Shown: positions 1-6,594 of the stretch, piece by piece
How the letters are laid out: every line of letters begins with the position of its first letter
Position numbering within the stretch: the stretch's first letter is position 1
Assembly: GCA_902797925.1 (NCBI GenBank)
Contig: CADBUT010000037.1
Location: 1-11,999, forward strand
From: an uncultured Spirochaetaceae bacterium
GTDB lineage: Bacteria > Spirochaetota > Spirochaetia > Treponematales > Treponemataceae
DNA length: 11,999 bases
Direction: 5' to 3'
The notes under the pieces: model-generated
Told to the model about the DNA's origin: nothing
What the model saw: the letters and a program-made list of their open reading frames with translations, nothing else
Database searches by the model: none
Made by a program: the position numbers and the translations under genes

Positions 1-312
1 GACGGGAACCTCTCTAGCGGAAAGCCTTGCCGGATTAACGGCGGACATCTTAAGATTGGTGGAGCTGAAAGCGGTATCTGGTTTGCACCGGTTGATTCTG
101 GCGGAAAGGTTTCTGACGATGAAAGCTCTTGGATTAAAGTAGAAGAGTCTGCTCTGTTCAGAAACAAACCGAGCGAGCTTAACTTCTTTGTGCCAGATAC
201 TGTGTCAGCCGGAAATTATAGAATAATTCTCAGGACATCGTATCTAAGCAAAAACAGAAGCCGTAAAACTCTGCTTGAAACTAGAAGCGAAACAGTTGCT
301 GTAAGCGCTTGA
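1..312 (+). CDS. C-terminal part of a DUF4469-type protein (5' end outside window)
   Basis: The reading frame is open from base 1 and ends at TGA 310-312, giving the last 103 residues of a protein. The pattern of glycines and the blocks SGKPCRINGGHLKIGG, SGIWF, RNKPSELNFFVP, AGNYRIILRTSY and LLETRSE matches the Ig-like DUF4469 domain as I remember it (G-x-I-x-G-x-x-IKI-G, vGvyF, NkPSeL-x-x-x-vP, aG-Y-x-l-x-v-x-T-x-y, R-x-x-x-f). In other bacteria this domain usually sits behind a DNA-binding HU-like domain in proteins of about 230 residues, so a nucleoid- or DNA-associated role is possible, but the N-terminal part that would show this is missing. A hairpin follows the stop codon. I am fairly sure of the domain and unsure of the function. 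Confidence 0.68.
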   Translation, partial: DGNLSSGKPCRINGGHLKIGGAESGIWFAPVDSGGKVSDDESSWIKVEESALFRNKPSELNFFVPDTVSAGNYRIILRTSYLSKNRSRKTLLETRSETVAVSA

Positions 313-322
313 TAGTTTGCGC

Positions 323-350
323 CCTTAACCGTCGCATTTGGTGGTTAAGG
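323..350 (+). terminator. Hairpin after the DUF4469-type gene, probable weak terminator
   Basis: CCTTAACC at 323-330 is perfectly complementary to GGTTAAGG at 343-350, with a 12-base loop. It lies 11 bases after the TGA stop of the gene on the left. No clean run of T follows (ACTTGTGTTG), so as a Rho-independent terminator it is imperfect. It could instead be an mRNA-stabilising 3' stem. Confidence 0.45.
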
Positions 351-399
351 ACTTGTGTTGCAATTCTATCTTGCTTCTATAAAAAAGAGAAAAAACTTG

Positions 400-428
400 T
401 TTTCAAAATGGAGAAAATGGTGTATTAT
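400..428 (+). promoter_or_regulatory. Candidate sigma70 promoter for the five-gene operon
   Basis: TTTTCA at 400-405 (4 of 6 to TTGACA) and TATTAT at 423-428 (5 of 6 to TATAAT) are 17 bases apart. A start of transcription near 435 would give a leader of about 53 bases before the ATG at 488. The region is AT-rich, so chance matches are likely; TACAAT at 463-468 is another -10 candidate but has no -35 partner at the right distance. Confidence 0.42.
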
Positions 429-487
429 TAGATTAGGCAATAAAATTAATTTCGCCTTTCATTACAATATATATTTTAGGATTTCAA

Positions 488-1657
488 ATGTCTGCAGCGT
501 CAAAAAAAGCTACTTTATCGTTACCTTTACGCATTATTTTCACTCAGGAAGGTTCAAGCCAGTTTATCAATAAGAGAACCAAGCTGAAGCGAATGCGTTT
601 GGCTGATAATACTGAAGAATTCGGTATTGAAACATCTACAATTTCACCGTCTATTTTGCAGCGCATGTTTCTTGCAGATTATATCAAGCAGCTTGAAATT
701 TCCATGCCGGAATTTTCTTCTTCAAGGCAGGATATTCTTGACTTATCTAAACTGACTGTTTACGGCGTTCTTTATAAGCAGATGGACAAGCTTGTTTTAA
801 GCCAAATTTTTGAAACAGAAGTAATTAAAAAATACAACAGACTGAATCCTTCTCACATGTTCGATTCTAAGACTGAAATGCCTATCGCCACATTGCGCGC
901 AAAAATGCTCGTAATGGAAAAACAGTATCAGACAGCAAAAGACGAGCTTTTAAAGCCGGTACGTGCCAAGATTATGGCACGCAAGGACATTACAATCGAA
1001 GAAAAGAATGTGTACCTGCTTCTTTCAGAGAAATATCTCGACAACTTGAGCCTTTATTCGTGGTATCTGATATTGCGTTTCTTCAAGGGCGATGACTTTG
1101 CTATTATCCAGAAAATTGTGCAGCCAGCTTTGCAGGATTTTATGGAAAAGAGCCAGATTGCCGAATACATTGCGCTCATGCTGATGGAGCTTGCCATTAA
1201 CAGCGAGAACAATAACTTCAGAAAAGAAGCCAAAGTTATGTACCGCGGCATTATGGATGAAACAACCGCGATTTATGACCCTGAAATCAGAAAGAAGATT
1301 ATCAGCGAAATAACCCGTAAGCGCGAATTTGTTTCTATTTCATGGCGTTTCGGCGGCGGTTCGTCTAACTCAATCGGTATGCAGAACCGTCTTCAGATTA
1401 CGCTCTATAACAAAGAAGATGTCTACGACGAAATCAAGCAGAACGTTGACAAGACAAAAGTTGCTTCTTCTAAAGATAAATCTCTTATAGATTTCTATAA
1501 CAGCGATGCAACAGGGCAGGATGATTCTAGTCTTGGTTTGTATTATCTTTCATATTTAAGTGAAGCATGTCAGAAAGTAAACGTAAAATTTGATTCTATC
1601 GTTAATCAGTTTTCTACAAACGATTTGACTGTTATTACACTGAGCTTTAACTTCTAA
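488..1657 (+). CDS. Conserved-looking hypothetical protein, possible divergent GHKL-type ATPase fold at C-terminus
   Basis: This is a 389-residue soluble protein with no signal peptide and no membrane segment. The ATG at 488 is preceded by AGGA (478-481) at a six-base distance, which fixes the start. I do not recognise the family. Residues about 80-230 look mostly helical. From about 225 the order of elements recalls a GHKL (histidine kinase/anti-sigma) ATP-binding fold: a helix carrying MLMELAINSE (E234, N238, like an N-box ELxxNA), a strand EFVSISWRF, a glycine/serine loop GGGSSNS, a strand RLQITLYNKED where a D-box would be, and SSLGLYYLSYLSE (348-359, like the GLGL helix), ending in strands VNVKFDS and LTVITLSF. 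A true DxGxG box is absent. It is the first gene of the trmB-ligA operon, and its TAA is followed directly by the ATG of the lipoprotein gene. The ATPase-like reading is inference; the protein may equally be an unrelated regulator. Confidence 0.85.
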   Translation: MSAASKKATLSLPLRIIFTQEGSSQFINKRTKLKRMRLADNTEEFGIETSTISPSILQRMFLADYIKQLEISMPEFSSSRQDILDLSKLTVYGVLYKQMDKLVLSQIFETEVIKKYNRLNPSHMFDSKTEMPIATLRAKMLVMEKQYQTAKDELLKPVRAKIMARKDITIEEKNVYLLLSEKYLDNLSLYSWYLILRFFKGDDFAIIQKIVQPALQDFMEKSQIAEYIALMLMELAINSENNNFRKEAKVMYRGIMDETTAIYDPEIRKKIISEITRKREFVSISWRFGGGSSNSIGMQNRLQITLYNKEDVYDEIKQNVDKTKVASSKDKSLIDFYNSDATGQDDSSLGLYYLSYLSEACQKVNVKFDSIVNQFSTNDLTVITLSFNF

Positions 1658-2305
1658 ATGCGTAATTCCCTATGTGTTCTGTGTGCATTAGTGCTGTGCA
1701 TGGTTTCCTGCACACAGAACAAGCTGGAAATTGTCAACTCTATAGTCTGTCCGGTTTTTTCTTATGAGTCTGAAAGCGGAAATCCTTCGTTGCATCTTGG
1801 GGCTTATGTAAGAACCTCCAATGAAATAGGCTATCTTAAGCTTTTGCAGGTTTATTCAGAAACGGGCGGTTTCACCTGGACTGTTTCTGACTTTCAGTAC
1901 ATTTATTCTTCTAACGGAAAGTGGGCTGGCACTTCGGCTTTGTGCGTGCCGGGCAGATTAATTCTGCCAAACGGAAGAATAAGACTGACTGCTGTAGACG
2001 CTGATTCTCAGACAGTAGAGCGGATTTTCAATTTGTCTTATCCTAAAAAGCTTTTGTCTCTTGATTACAAGTCCTTTTTAAGATCAGAGGACTATCAAAA
2101 AGTTTCGCAACAGTATATAGTGTTCTATGATAAGGACGGTACACTGCTCAACTGCACGCTGCAAACTGATGTTCCAGACATAAATGAGTATGCAAAGACA
2201 ATACAGAATGCAGTTACAGCCAGAACTTTGTGGTTTGCAAAAGACAAATCTTTTGCCGTTCTTTCGCCTGTGCTTGCTTTAGCCGGAAAAACTCAAAAAA
2301 AATAA
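1658..2305 (+). CDS. Small predicted lipoprotein of unknown function
   Basis: The 215-residue product starts with MRNSLCVLCALVLCMVSC: a short positive N-terminus, a hydrophobic core and Cys18 in a loose lipobox (MVSC), as allowed in spirochaetes. Lipid attachment at Cys18 would place it at the periplasmic face or the outer membrane. The mature part is rich in beta-strand-like segments (residues about 40-130), with no family that I recognise; residues 145-170 (YQKVSQQYIVFYDKDGTLLN) may form one further strand pair. The ATG abuts the TAA of the previous gene (TAAATG) with only a weak GAG upstream, which suggests translation coupled to the upstream gene. It ends 24 bases before trmB. Function cannot be inferred from the sequence. 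Confidence 0.85.
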   Translation: MRNSLCVLCALVLCMVSCTQNKLEIVNSIVCPVFSYESESGNPSLHLGAYVRTSNEIGYLKLLQVYSETGGFTWTVSDFQYIYSSNGKWAGTSALCVPGRLILPNGRIRLTAVDADSQTVERIFNLSYPKKLLSLDYKSFLRSEDYQKVSQQYIVFYDKDGTLLNCTLQTDVPDINEYAKTIQNAVTARTLWFAKDKSFAVLSPVLALAGKTQKK

Positions 2306-2329
2306 GGAATTATTCTTTTAAGGAAAACT

Positions 2330-3019
2330 ATGAAAGAAAGTCAACAGCCTGTTCACCGAGCAATAAAAACTTTTGTGCTCCGTCAGGGACGCATGACAGA
2401 AGCCCAGCAGCGTGATTATGATGAATTGTCCGTGCACTGGTGCATTCCGTATATGCAGACTAAGCTTAACTTTATAGACGTTTTTGACAATACAAATCCT
2501 GTAATTGTTGAAATAGGCTTCGGTATGGGCAAGGCGACCGCAATTATTGCAGAGCAGAATCCTGACAAGAATTATCTCGGTATTGAGGTTCATACGCCGG
2601 GCGTGGGTAAGCTGCTCGGTGAGATCCGCAATAAAGACCTGCACAACCTTTATATAATTCAGCACGATGCAATGGAAGTGCTTGAGACGATGCTGCCGGA
2701 CAATTCTGTGGCGGCTTTTCACGTTTTTTTCCCTGACCCGTGGCCAAAAAAGAAGCACCACAAACGCCGCCTTATGCAGAGACCCAGAACAAACCTGCTT
2801 GCATCAAAGCTTTCGGCCGGAGGTTATATCTACATGGCGACAGACTGGGAACCTTATGCAGAATTTGCACTTGAAGAACTTTCACAGACAGAAGGACTTG
2901 TAAACCGCTACGAGTCTTATGCGCCGCATCAGGACTGGCGGCCTGAAACGCGTTTTGAGCAGAAAGGGCTTTCTGCCGAGCGCGAAATACGCGAACTAAT
3001 ATTTGAAAAAGCGGAGTAA
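2330..3019 (+). CDS. trmB: tRNA (guanine-N7-)-methyltransferase TrmB
   Basis: TrmB transfers the methyl group of S-adenosylmethionine to N7 of G46 in the variable loop of tRNA, in the cytoplasm. The 229-residue length is normal for the family. Visible landmarks in order are RQGRMT (18-23), the SAM-binding motif VEIGFGMG (60-67), GIEVHTPGVG (84-93) with the acidic ribose contact E86, QHDAMEVL (111-118), the hallmark FFPDPWPKKKHHKRR (133-147) with the likely key residue D136, ATDWEPYA (170-177) and the C-terminal TRFEQKG (207-213) that helps bind SAM and tRNA. Glycine/valine stands at the spot where proteobacterial enzymes have a longer EVHxPGV block, so nothing essential is missing. AAGGA (2320-2324) lies five bases before the ATG. 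The TAA overlaps the ribosome binding region of ligA, so the two are co-translated from one message. Confidence 0.97.
   Translation: MKESQQPVHRAIKTFVLRQGRMTEAQQRDYDELSVHWCIPYMQTKLNFIDVFDNTNPVIVEIGFGMGKATAIIAEQNPDKNYLGIEVHTPGVGKLLGEIRNKDLHNLYIIQHDAMEVLETMLPDNSVAAFHVFFPDPWPKKKHHKRRLMQRPRTNLLASKLSAGGYIYMATDWEPYAEFALEELSQTEGLVNRYESYAPHQDWRPETRFEQKGLSAEREIRELIFEKAE
3013..3016 (+). promoter_or_regulatory. Shine-Dalgarno that fixes the ligA start at 3021
   Basis: GGAG at 3013-3016 lies four bases before ATG 3021 and inside the last codons of trmB. An in-frame TTG at 3003 would add six residues (MKKRSN) but has no ribosome binding site at a sensible distance, and family members start close to the first helix (here KRINELAELIEKY), so ATG 3021 is preferred. 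Confidence 0.75.
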
Positions 3020-3020
3020 C

Positions 3021-4976
3021 ATGGCAGATACAAAACGGATAAACGAACTTGCTGAACTCATTGAAAAATATCAGAAGTCTTATTATACAGGCGAAGCTGA
3101 AATCTCTGACGCAGAATTTGATGCGCTGTGGGACGAATTAAAGCAGCTCGCGCCTGACCATCCTCTGCTACAGAAAATCGGCTCTGACACGTCTGATCAG
3201 ATTGTTTCAGGCGGCATCTTTGAGAAAGCACGCCATCTTATTCCTATGGGCAGCCAGGAAAAAGCCGCTGACGCAGAGCAGTTCTTAGAATGGGCAGAAA
3301 AGCATAAATACGAAGAATATCTTGTTGAATACAAGCTTGACGGCGCGAGCCTTGAGCTTCAGTATGATAACGGCCGGTTCTTAAAAGCTGTTACGCGCGG
3401 TGACGGTACAACCGGCGACGATATTACGCAGAACGTGCTTAAGATGAAAGGCCTTGTACACGCACTTGATGGAGCTTATACAGGCGGCGTGCGCGGCGAA
3501 GTTATTATGAGCCATGACGTGCATAAACAGCATTTTTCAGACAAGGCAAACTGCCGTAACGCCGCCAACGGGCTTATGAAGCGCAAGGACGGCGAAGGTT
3601 CCGAATATCTTGAGATAATCTGTTATGATGCATTTTTCACAGACTTTGGCGGAAGTGCCGCGCCGTTTAATGACGAGCTAGAAAAAATGGCGTGGCTTAA
3701 AAAAGCTGGTTTTCAGACTGTGCCTGTAAAGATTTGCAAAAACGCAAAAGACGTAATAGACTACCGCGCCGAAGTGATGGAAATGCGGAAAACGCTGCCT
3801 TTTGACATTGACGGTCTTGTAATAAAGAACAGGCTGATTGACATGGAAGACGCGCGGCGCAACCGCCCTGACAAGCAGATTGCGTTTAAGTTCAATCTTG
3901 AAGAAGCAGTGTCAATTCTACGCCGTGTCATCTGGAACGAAAACGGTGCGACTTATACGCCGGTTGCAGAATTTGATACAGTTGAACTTGCCGGTACAAA
4001 AGTTTCGCGGGCAAGCCTTGCAAACCCGAATTTGATAAAAGAGCTTGGCGTTGAAATCGGAAGTCATGTAGTTGTTACCAAACGCGGCGAGATAATTCCA
4101 AAAATTGAGTCAGTTGTTCCGCAAAAAGCAGAAGACGGTATGCTGTTTGCTTCAACAACGCCGATAAGCCTGCCTGAAAAATGCGGCACTTGCGGTGCAA
4201 CGCTTGTAAACGAAGGTACAAGACTTTTCTGCCCGAATAAGCAGTGCGCCAAGCGTGTGCTTCATCAGCTTGAAAAGTGGATTGATTCTGCAAAAATAAG
4301 AGATATAGGCTTTACGCTTATAAGAAGCCTGTTTGAGAGTGGCGATGTAAAGTCAATTTCAGATTTGTACAGACTTAATGAGCAGGTGCTTGTGAAGCAT
4401 TTCCTCAATGAAGAAAGCCGTGAAAAGGAAAAAGAATCTCTTGGTGCAAAGAAGGTTCTTGCCGCAATTGAAAAAAGCCGCAGCATGAGCCTTGAGACGT
4501 TTATTGCCGGTTTTGATATTGAAGGAATCGGCGCAACAATGGTTGAAAAGCTTGTTGCGGCTGGCTTTGACACATTAGATTCATTCCTGAATGCAACAGA
4601 AGAACAGATTGCCGGTGTTTTTGGTTTTGCACTTATTACGGCGCACACGCTTGTAACAGGTCTTGCTGAAAACAAAGAAGAAATGCTCTCTCTTGTTGAA
4701 AGCGGCACTATAACGATTCAGACTGCGCAAAAAGCAAGCCGGAAACTTGCGGGCAAGTCTTTCTGCTTTACCGGTGAGCTTCATTCAATGAAGAGAGCTC
4801 AGGCAGAGGCGCTTGTAAAAGACAACGGCGGTTCATGCAAATCTTCTGTTACAAAAGATTTGACCTATCTTGTGACAAACGATACTTCGTCGGGCTCGTC
4901 AAAGAATCAGAAAGCGGCGTCTTATGGAATTGCCATTATCGATGAAGAAACCTTTCTTAAAATGGTAAACGGATGA
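3021..4976 (+). CDS. ligA: NAD+-dependent DNA ligase LigA
   Basis: LigA seals nicks in DNA during replication and repair, using NAD+ to form a lysyl-AMP enzyme. The product has 651 residues (671 in E. coli). In order: domain Ia (1-60), nucleotidyltransferase domain with catalytic K105 in KLDG (105-108), TRGDGTTGDD (125-134), RGE (E160), RNAANG (R179), R256, DIDGLVIKN (D264, K269) and AFKF (K290); OB fold with TKRGEIIP (353-360); zinc finger C388, C391, C404, C409; helix-hairpin-helix region about 430-550; BRCT domain about 574-651. All core catalytic residues that I can align with E. coli LigA are kept. Oddities: E. coli His23 and Tyr35, which contact NMN, align with Tyr22 and Phe33, the loop between them is one residue shorter, and PRWAxAFKF is replaced by PDKQIAFKF. 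The stop overlaps the next gene's start (ATGA), showing operon organisation. Confidence 0.97.
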   Translation: MADTKRINELAELIEKYQKSYYTGEAEISDAEFDALWDELKQLAPDHPLLQKIGSDTSDQIVSGGIFEKARHLIPMGSQEKAADAEQFLEWAEKHKYEEYLVEYKLDGASLELQYDNGRFLKAVTRGDGTTGDDITQNVLKMKGLVHALDGAYTGGVRGEVIMSHDVHKQHFSDKANCRNAANGLMKRKDGEGSEYLEIICYDAFFTDFGGSAAPFNDELEKMAWLKKAGFQTVPVKICKNAKDVIDYRAEVMEMRKTLPFDIDGLVIKNRLIDMEDARRNRPDKQIAFKFNLEEAVSILRRVIWNENGATYTPVAEFDTVELAGTKVSRASLANPNLIKELGVEIGSHVVVTKRGEIIPKIESVVPQKAEDGMLFASTTPISLPEKCGTCGATLVNEGTRLFCPNKQCAKRVLHQLEKWIDSAKIRDIGFTLIRSLFESGDVKSISDLYRLNEQVLVKHFLNEESREKEKESLGAKKVLAAIEKSRSMSLETFIAGFDIEGIGATMVEKLVAAGFDTLDSFLNATEEQIAGVFGFALITAHTLVTGLAENKEEMLSLVESGTITIQTAQKASRKLAGKSFCFTGELHSMKRAQAEALVKDNGGSCKSSVTKDLTYLVTNDTSSGSSKNQKAASYGIAIIDEETFLKMVNG

Positions 4977-5563
4977 ATTCTTTTGTAAAAACCGTCTTGA
5001 TATTTGCAGCTTTTCTCTTTATTTCGATTTTGCTTGGCGCAGGTTTTGCATACGGTTATCAGTTTTTTTCATGCAAAGCCGCCGCAGAAGATTTGGGGCA
5101 GCTGCCTGCAATAAAGCCTGCAAGATATTTGGTTTACGGCTCAAGCCCCGGAACAGTAAGCTGTCATTTTTCGCTTTATGACCGCAATGCAAGAGAAATA
5201 GCTTCGATTGAACGTTCTTGGAACGGCGGCGCACTCTACGTAGATTTTGCCACAGTGCGTTTCGGCAAAACCGTTCTGCAGCTTCCTTTGCGGCTTTATT
5301 CAGATTATTCTGAGGAAGGCGTTCAGCTTAAAAGATATTATATGCATCACGACATTTGCACTATTTATTCGATTTTTGGCGAAGATCCCGAAGAAATTAA
5401 AAAAATACACCGGCTCTGCACCTTTGCCTTTTCAGCCTCAAAACTGCCGTTCTATAAGAAATACATAAACATCAGAACCGTCCGTCTTACGTCTGTGCCT
5501 ATGGGGCGTATTTCTGCCATCTACATTTCAAGTGACGGCAATATAATGCTTCTGCCGGATTAG
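4973..5563 (+). CDS. Small membrane-anchored protein of unknown function
   Basis: The 196-residue product has one strong hydrophobic segment, about residues 5-30 (VKTVLIFAAFLFISILLGAG), which is probably an uncleaved signal anchor; a cleavage after FAYG or CKAA cannot be excluded. The remaining 160 residues would face the periplasm and contain alternating strand-like segments and five cysteines, with no family that I recognise. The ATG overlaps the ligA TGA by four bases (ATGA), so translation is coupled to ligA. It is the last gene of the + strand operon and its TAG stop lies at the outer edge of a REP-like unit that fills the gap to the convergent M23 gene. A role in DNA repair is not implied by the sequence. 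Confidence 0.82.
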   Translation: MNSFVKTVLIFAAFLFISILLGAGFAYGYQFFSCKAAAEDLGQLPAIKPARYLVYGSSPGTVSCHFSLYDRNAREIASIERSWNGGALYVDFATVRFGKTVLQLPLRLYSDYSEEGVQLKRYYMHHDICTIYSIFGEDPEEIKKIHRLCTFAFSASKLPFYKKYINIRTVRLTSVPMGRISAIYISSDGNIMLLPD

Positions 5564-5622
5564 AGATGCCGAAACGGGTTCGGCATGACTTTTGTGTCAC
5601 CCCGGACTTGTTTCGTGGTCTA
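5563..5622. repeat. Head-to-head pair of 27-base REP-like palindromic units between convergent genes
   Basis: Unit 1 (5563-5589) read on the - strand starts GTCATGCCGAACCCGTTTCG and unit 2 (5596-5622) read on the + strand starts GTCACCCCGGACTTGTTTCG; the 27-base units agree at 18 positions and are separated by six bases. Unit 1 is itself a strong hairpin (ATGCCGAA 5566-5573 with TTCGGCAT 5579-5586). Unit 2 is a decayed palindrome. The form resembles the GTCAnnCnGnACTTGTTTC palindromes that I know as dispersed repeats in many bacterial genomes. It spans exactly from the last base of one stop codon to the first stop base of the other, and may act as a two-way transcription terminator or mRNA 3' stem. 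Confidence 0.75.
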
Positions 5623-6579
5623 GTACAAACTGTTTGTCAAGAAATAGTCCGGGTCAATTGCCACGCCTAAAAGCCGTACTTCCCAGTGAAGATGCGGTCC
5701 TGTGGCAAGACCTGTTGCCCCGGAAAGGCCGAGTCTTTCGCCCTGCTTTACAGACTGACCTTCTTCAACCTCAAGCTTGCTCATGTGATAATAAAGCGAA
5801 TATAAGCCGGGCATGTGTTCAATGACTACAGACCAGCCGGTAGAGATTCGGTCTTCAGCCATTACAACTTTGCCGTCTGCACATGCTGAAACAACGGTGC
5901 CCGTCGGAACGCCGTAATCATGCCCGTAATGTACGCTGGTTGAGCTTTTTCCGTTAGAGTAGGCGTAAACACGGCGGTCACCATAAAACGCAGTGCGGCG
6001 TGTAGACGTAACAGGCGGCTTGAAGTTTCCGGCTGCGTATTGGGCATCAGGGTTTGCAGAAAACAAAATCTTATTCAGCTTTTCAATCTGCGCCATGCGT
6101 TTTTCTGAAGTGTTCGTCTTTATTGCCGTATTAGACGCATTAAGTTCGATTGTCTCGCTCAAGAAATCTTTATTCAAAATTGAAACAGGAAACTCTTTTG
6201 CAAATTCTGTGCCGTCAAAAATACCTGAAATTTTCAGGTTGAAATCACCCGGCTTGAGCATTGAGTCAACCGGAAGAAGACAAAGATATGTGCCGCTTCT
6301 GCTTTTTAATGCGTAGCAGTCACCGCTTGCAGGGCTTTTTGTGTTGCCCACGCGCACAATCGAAGCTTTTGCGCTGCTGACACTGCAAGGAACAGAGCCA
6401 CGCGCTGCTTGTTTAGCTGTAAGTTTTATTGAGATTATATCGCCGGGATGCGTGCTTGCGGTATAGTCGATGTAAAGTGCGCCGTTTTTTGTCTTGCAGA
6501 CCAAATCTCCTGCAAAAACGTCGAATGAGATGCTGATAATAAAAAGCAATGCCAAAGATTTTTTTAATAACTTAAACAT
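5620..6579 (-). CDS. Secreted M23 (LytM-type) peptidoglycan endopeptidase
   Basis: This 319-residue protein is a zinc metallopeptidase that probably cleaves peptide cross-links of peptidoglycan in the periplasm. Residues 1-23 are a signal peptide (MFKLLKKSLALLFIISISF, then DVFA before GD). Residues about 30-140 are strand-rich and look like an N-terminal Ig-type domain; a linker with a helix (155-175) leads to the M23 domain (about 195-315). The motif HYGHD gives H217 and D221, and GPHLHWE gives H296 and H298; with H265 (YYHM) all five residues expected from LytM are present (H217, D221 and H298 binding zinc, H265 and H296 catalytic), so the enzyme should be active. GGGAG on the coding strand (complement of 6586-6590) precedes the ATG by six bases. 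It lies 15 bases after recJ and is presumably read from the recJ promoter. Its TAG stop lies within a REP-like unit. Confidence 0.93.
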   Translation of the reverse strand: MFKLLKKSLALLFIISISFDVFAGDLVCKTKNGALYIDYTASTHPGDIISIKLTAKQAARGSVPCSVSSAKASIVRVGNTKSPASGDCYALKSRSGTYLCLLPVDSMLKPGDFNLKISGIFDGTEFAKEFPVSILNKDFLSETIELNASNTAIKTNTSEKRMAQIEKLNKILFSANPDAQYAAGNFKPPVTSTRRTAFYGDRRVYAYSNGKSSTSVHYGHDYGVPTGTVVSACADGKVVMAEDRISTGWSVVIEHMPGLYSLYYHMSKLEVEEGQSVKQGERLGLSGATGLATGPHLHWEVRLLGVAIDPDYFLTNSLY

Positions 6580-6594
6580 GAAAAACTCCCAAAT

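Noticed and set aside
463..468. TACAAT as -10 box for the first operon
   Set aside because: There is no -35-like hexamer 15-19 bases upstream and the box would leave almost no leader before the AGGA site; TATTAT at 423-428 with TTTTCA fits better.
2318..2761. Antisense open frame of 147 codons across trmB
   Set aside because: It lies wholly opposite a certain gene, has no ribosome binding site and no recognisable protein features. The same holds for the long antisense frame over ligA (4265-4708) and over the channel (8908-9399).
3003..3020. TTG at 3003 as start of ligA
   Set aside because: It lacks a ribosome binding site and lies inside the trmB coding sequence; ATG 3021 has GGAG at four bases and fits the family start.
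5601..5653. Inverted repeat CCCGGACT (5601-5608) / AGTCCGGG (5646-5653)
   Set aside because: The right arm lies in the conserved DPDYF end of the M23 protein and the loop is 37 bases, so it is probably a chance match and not part of the REP-like pair.
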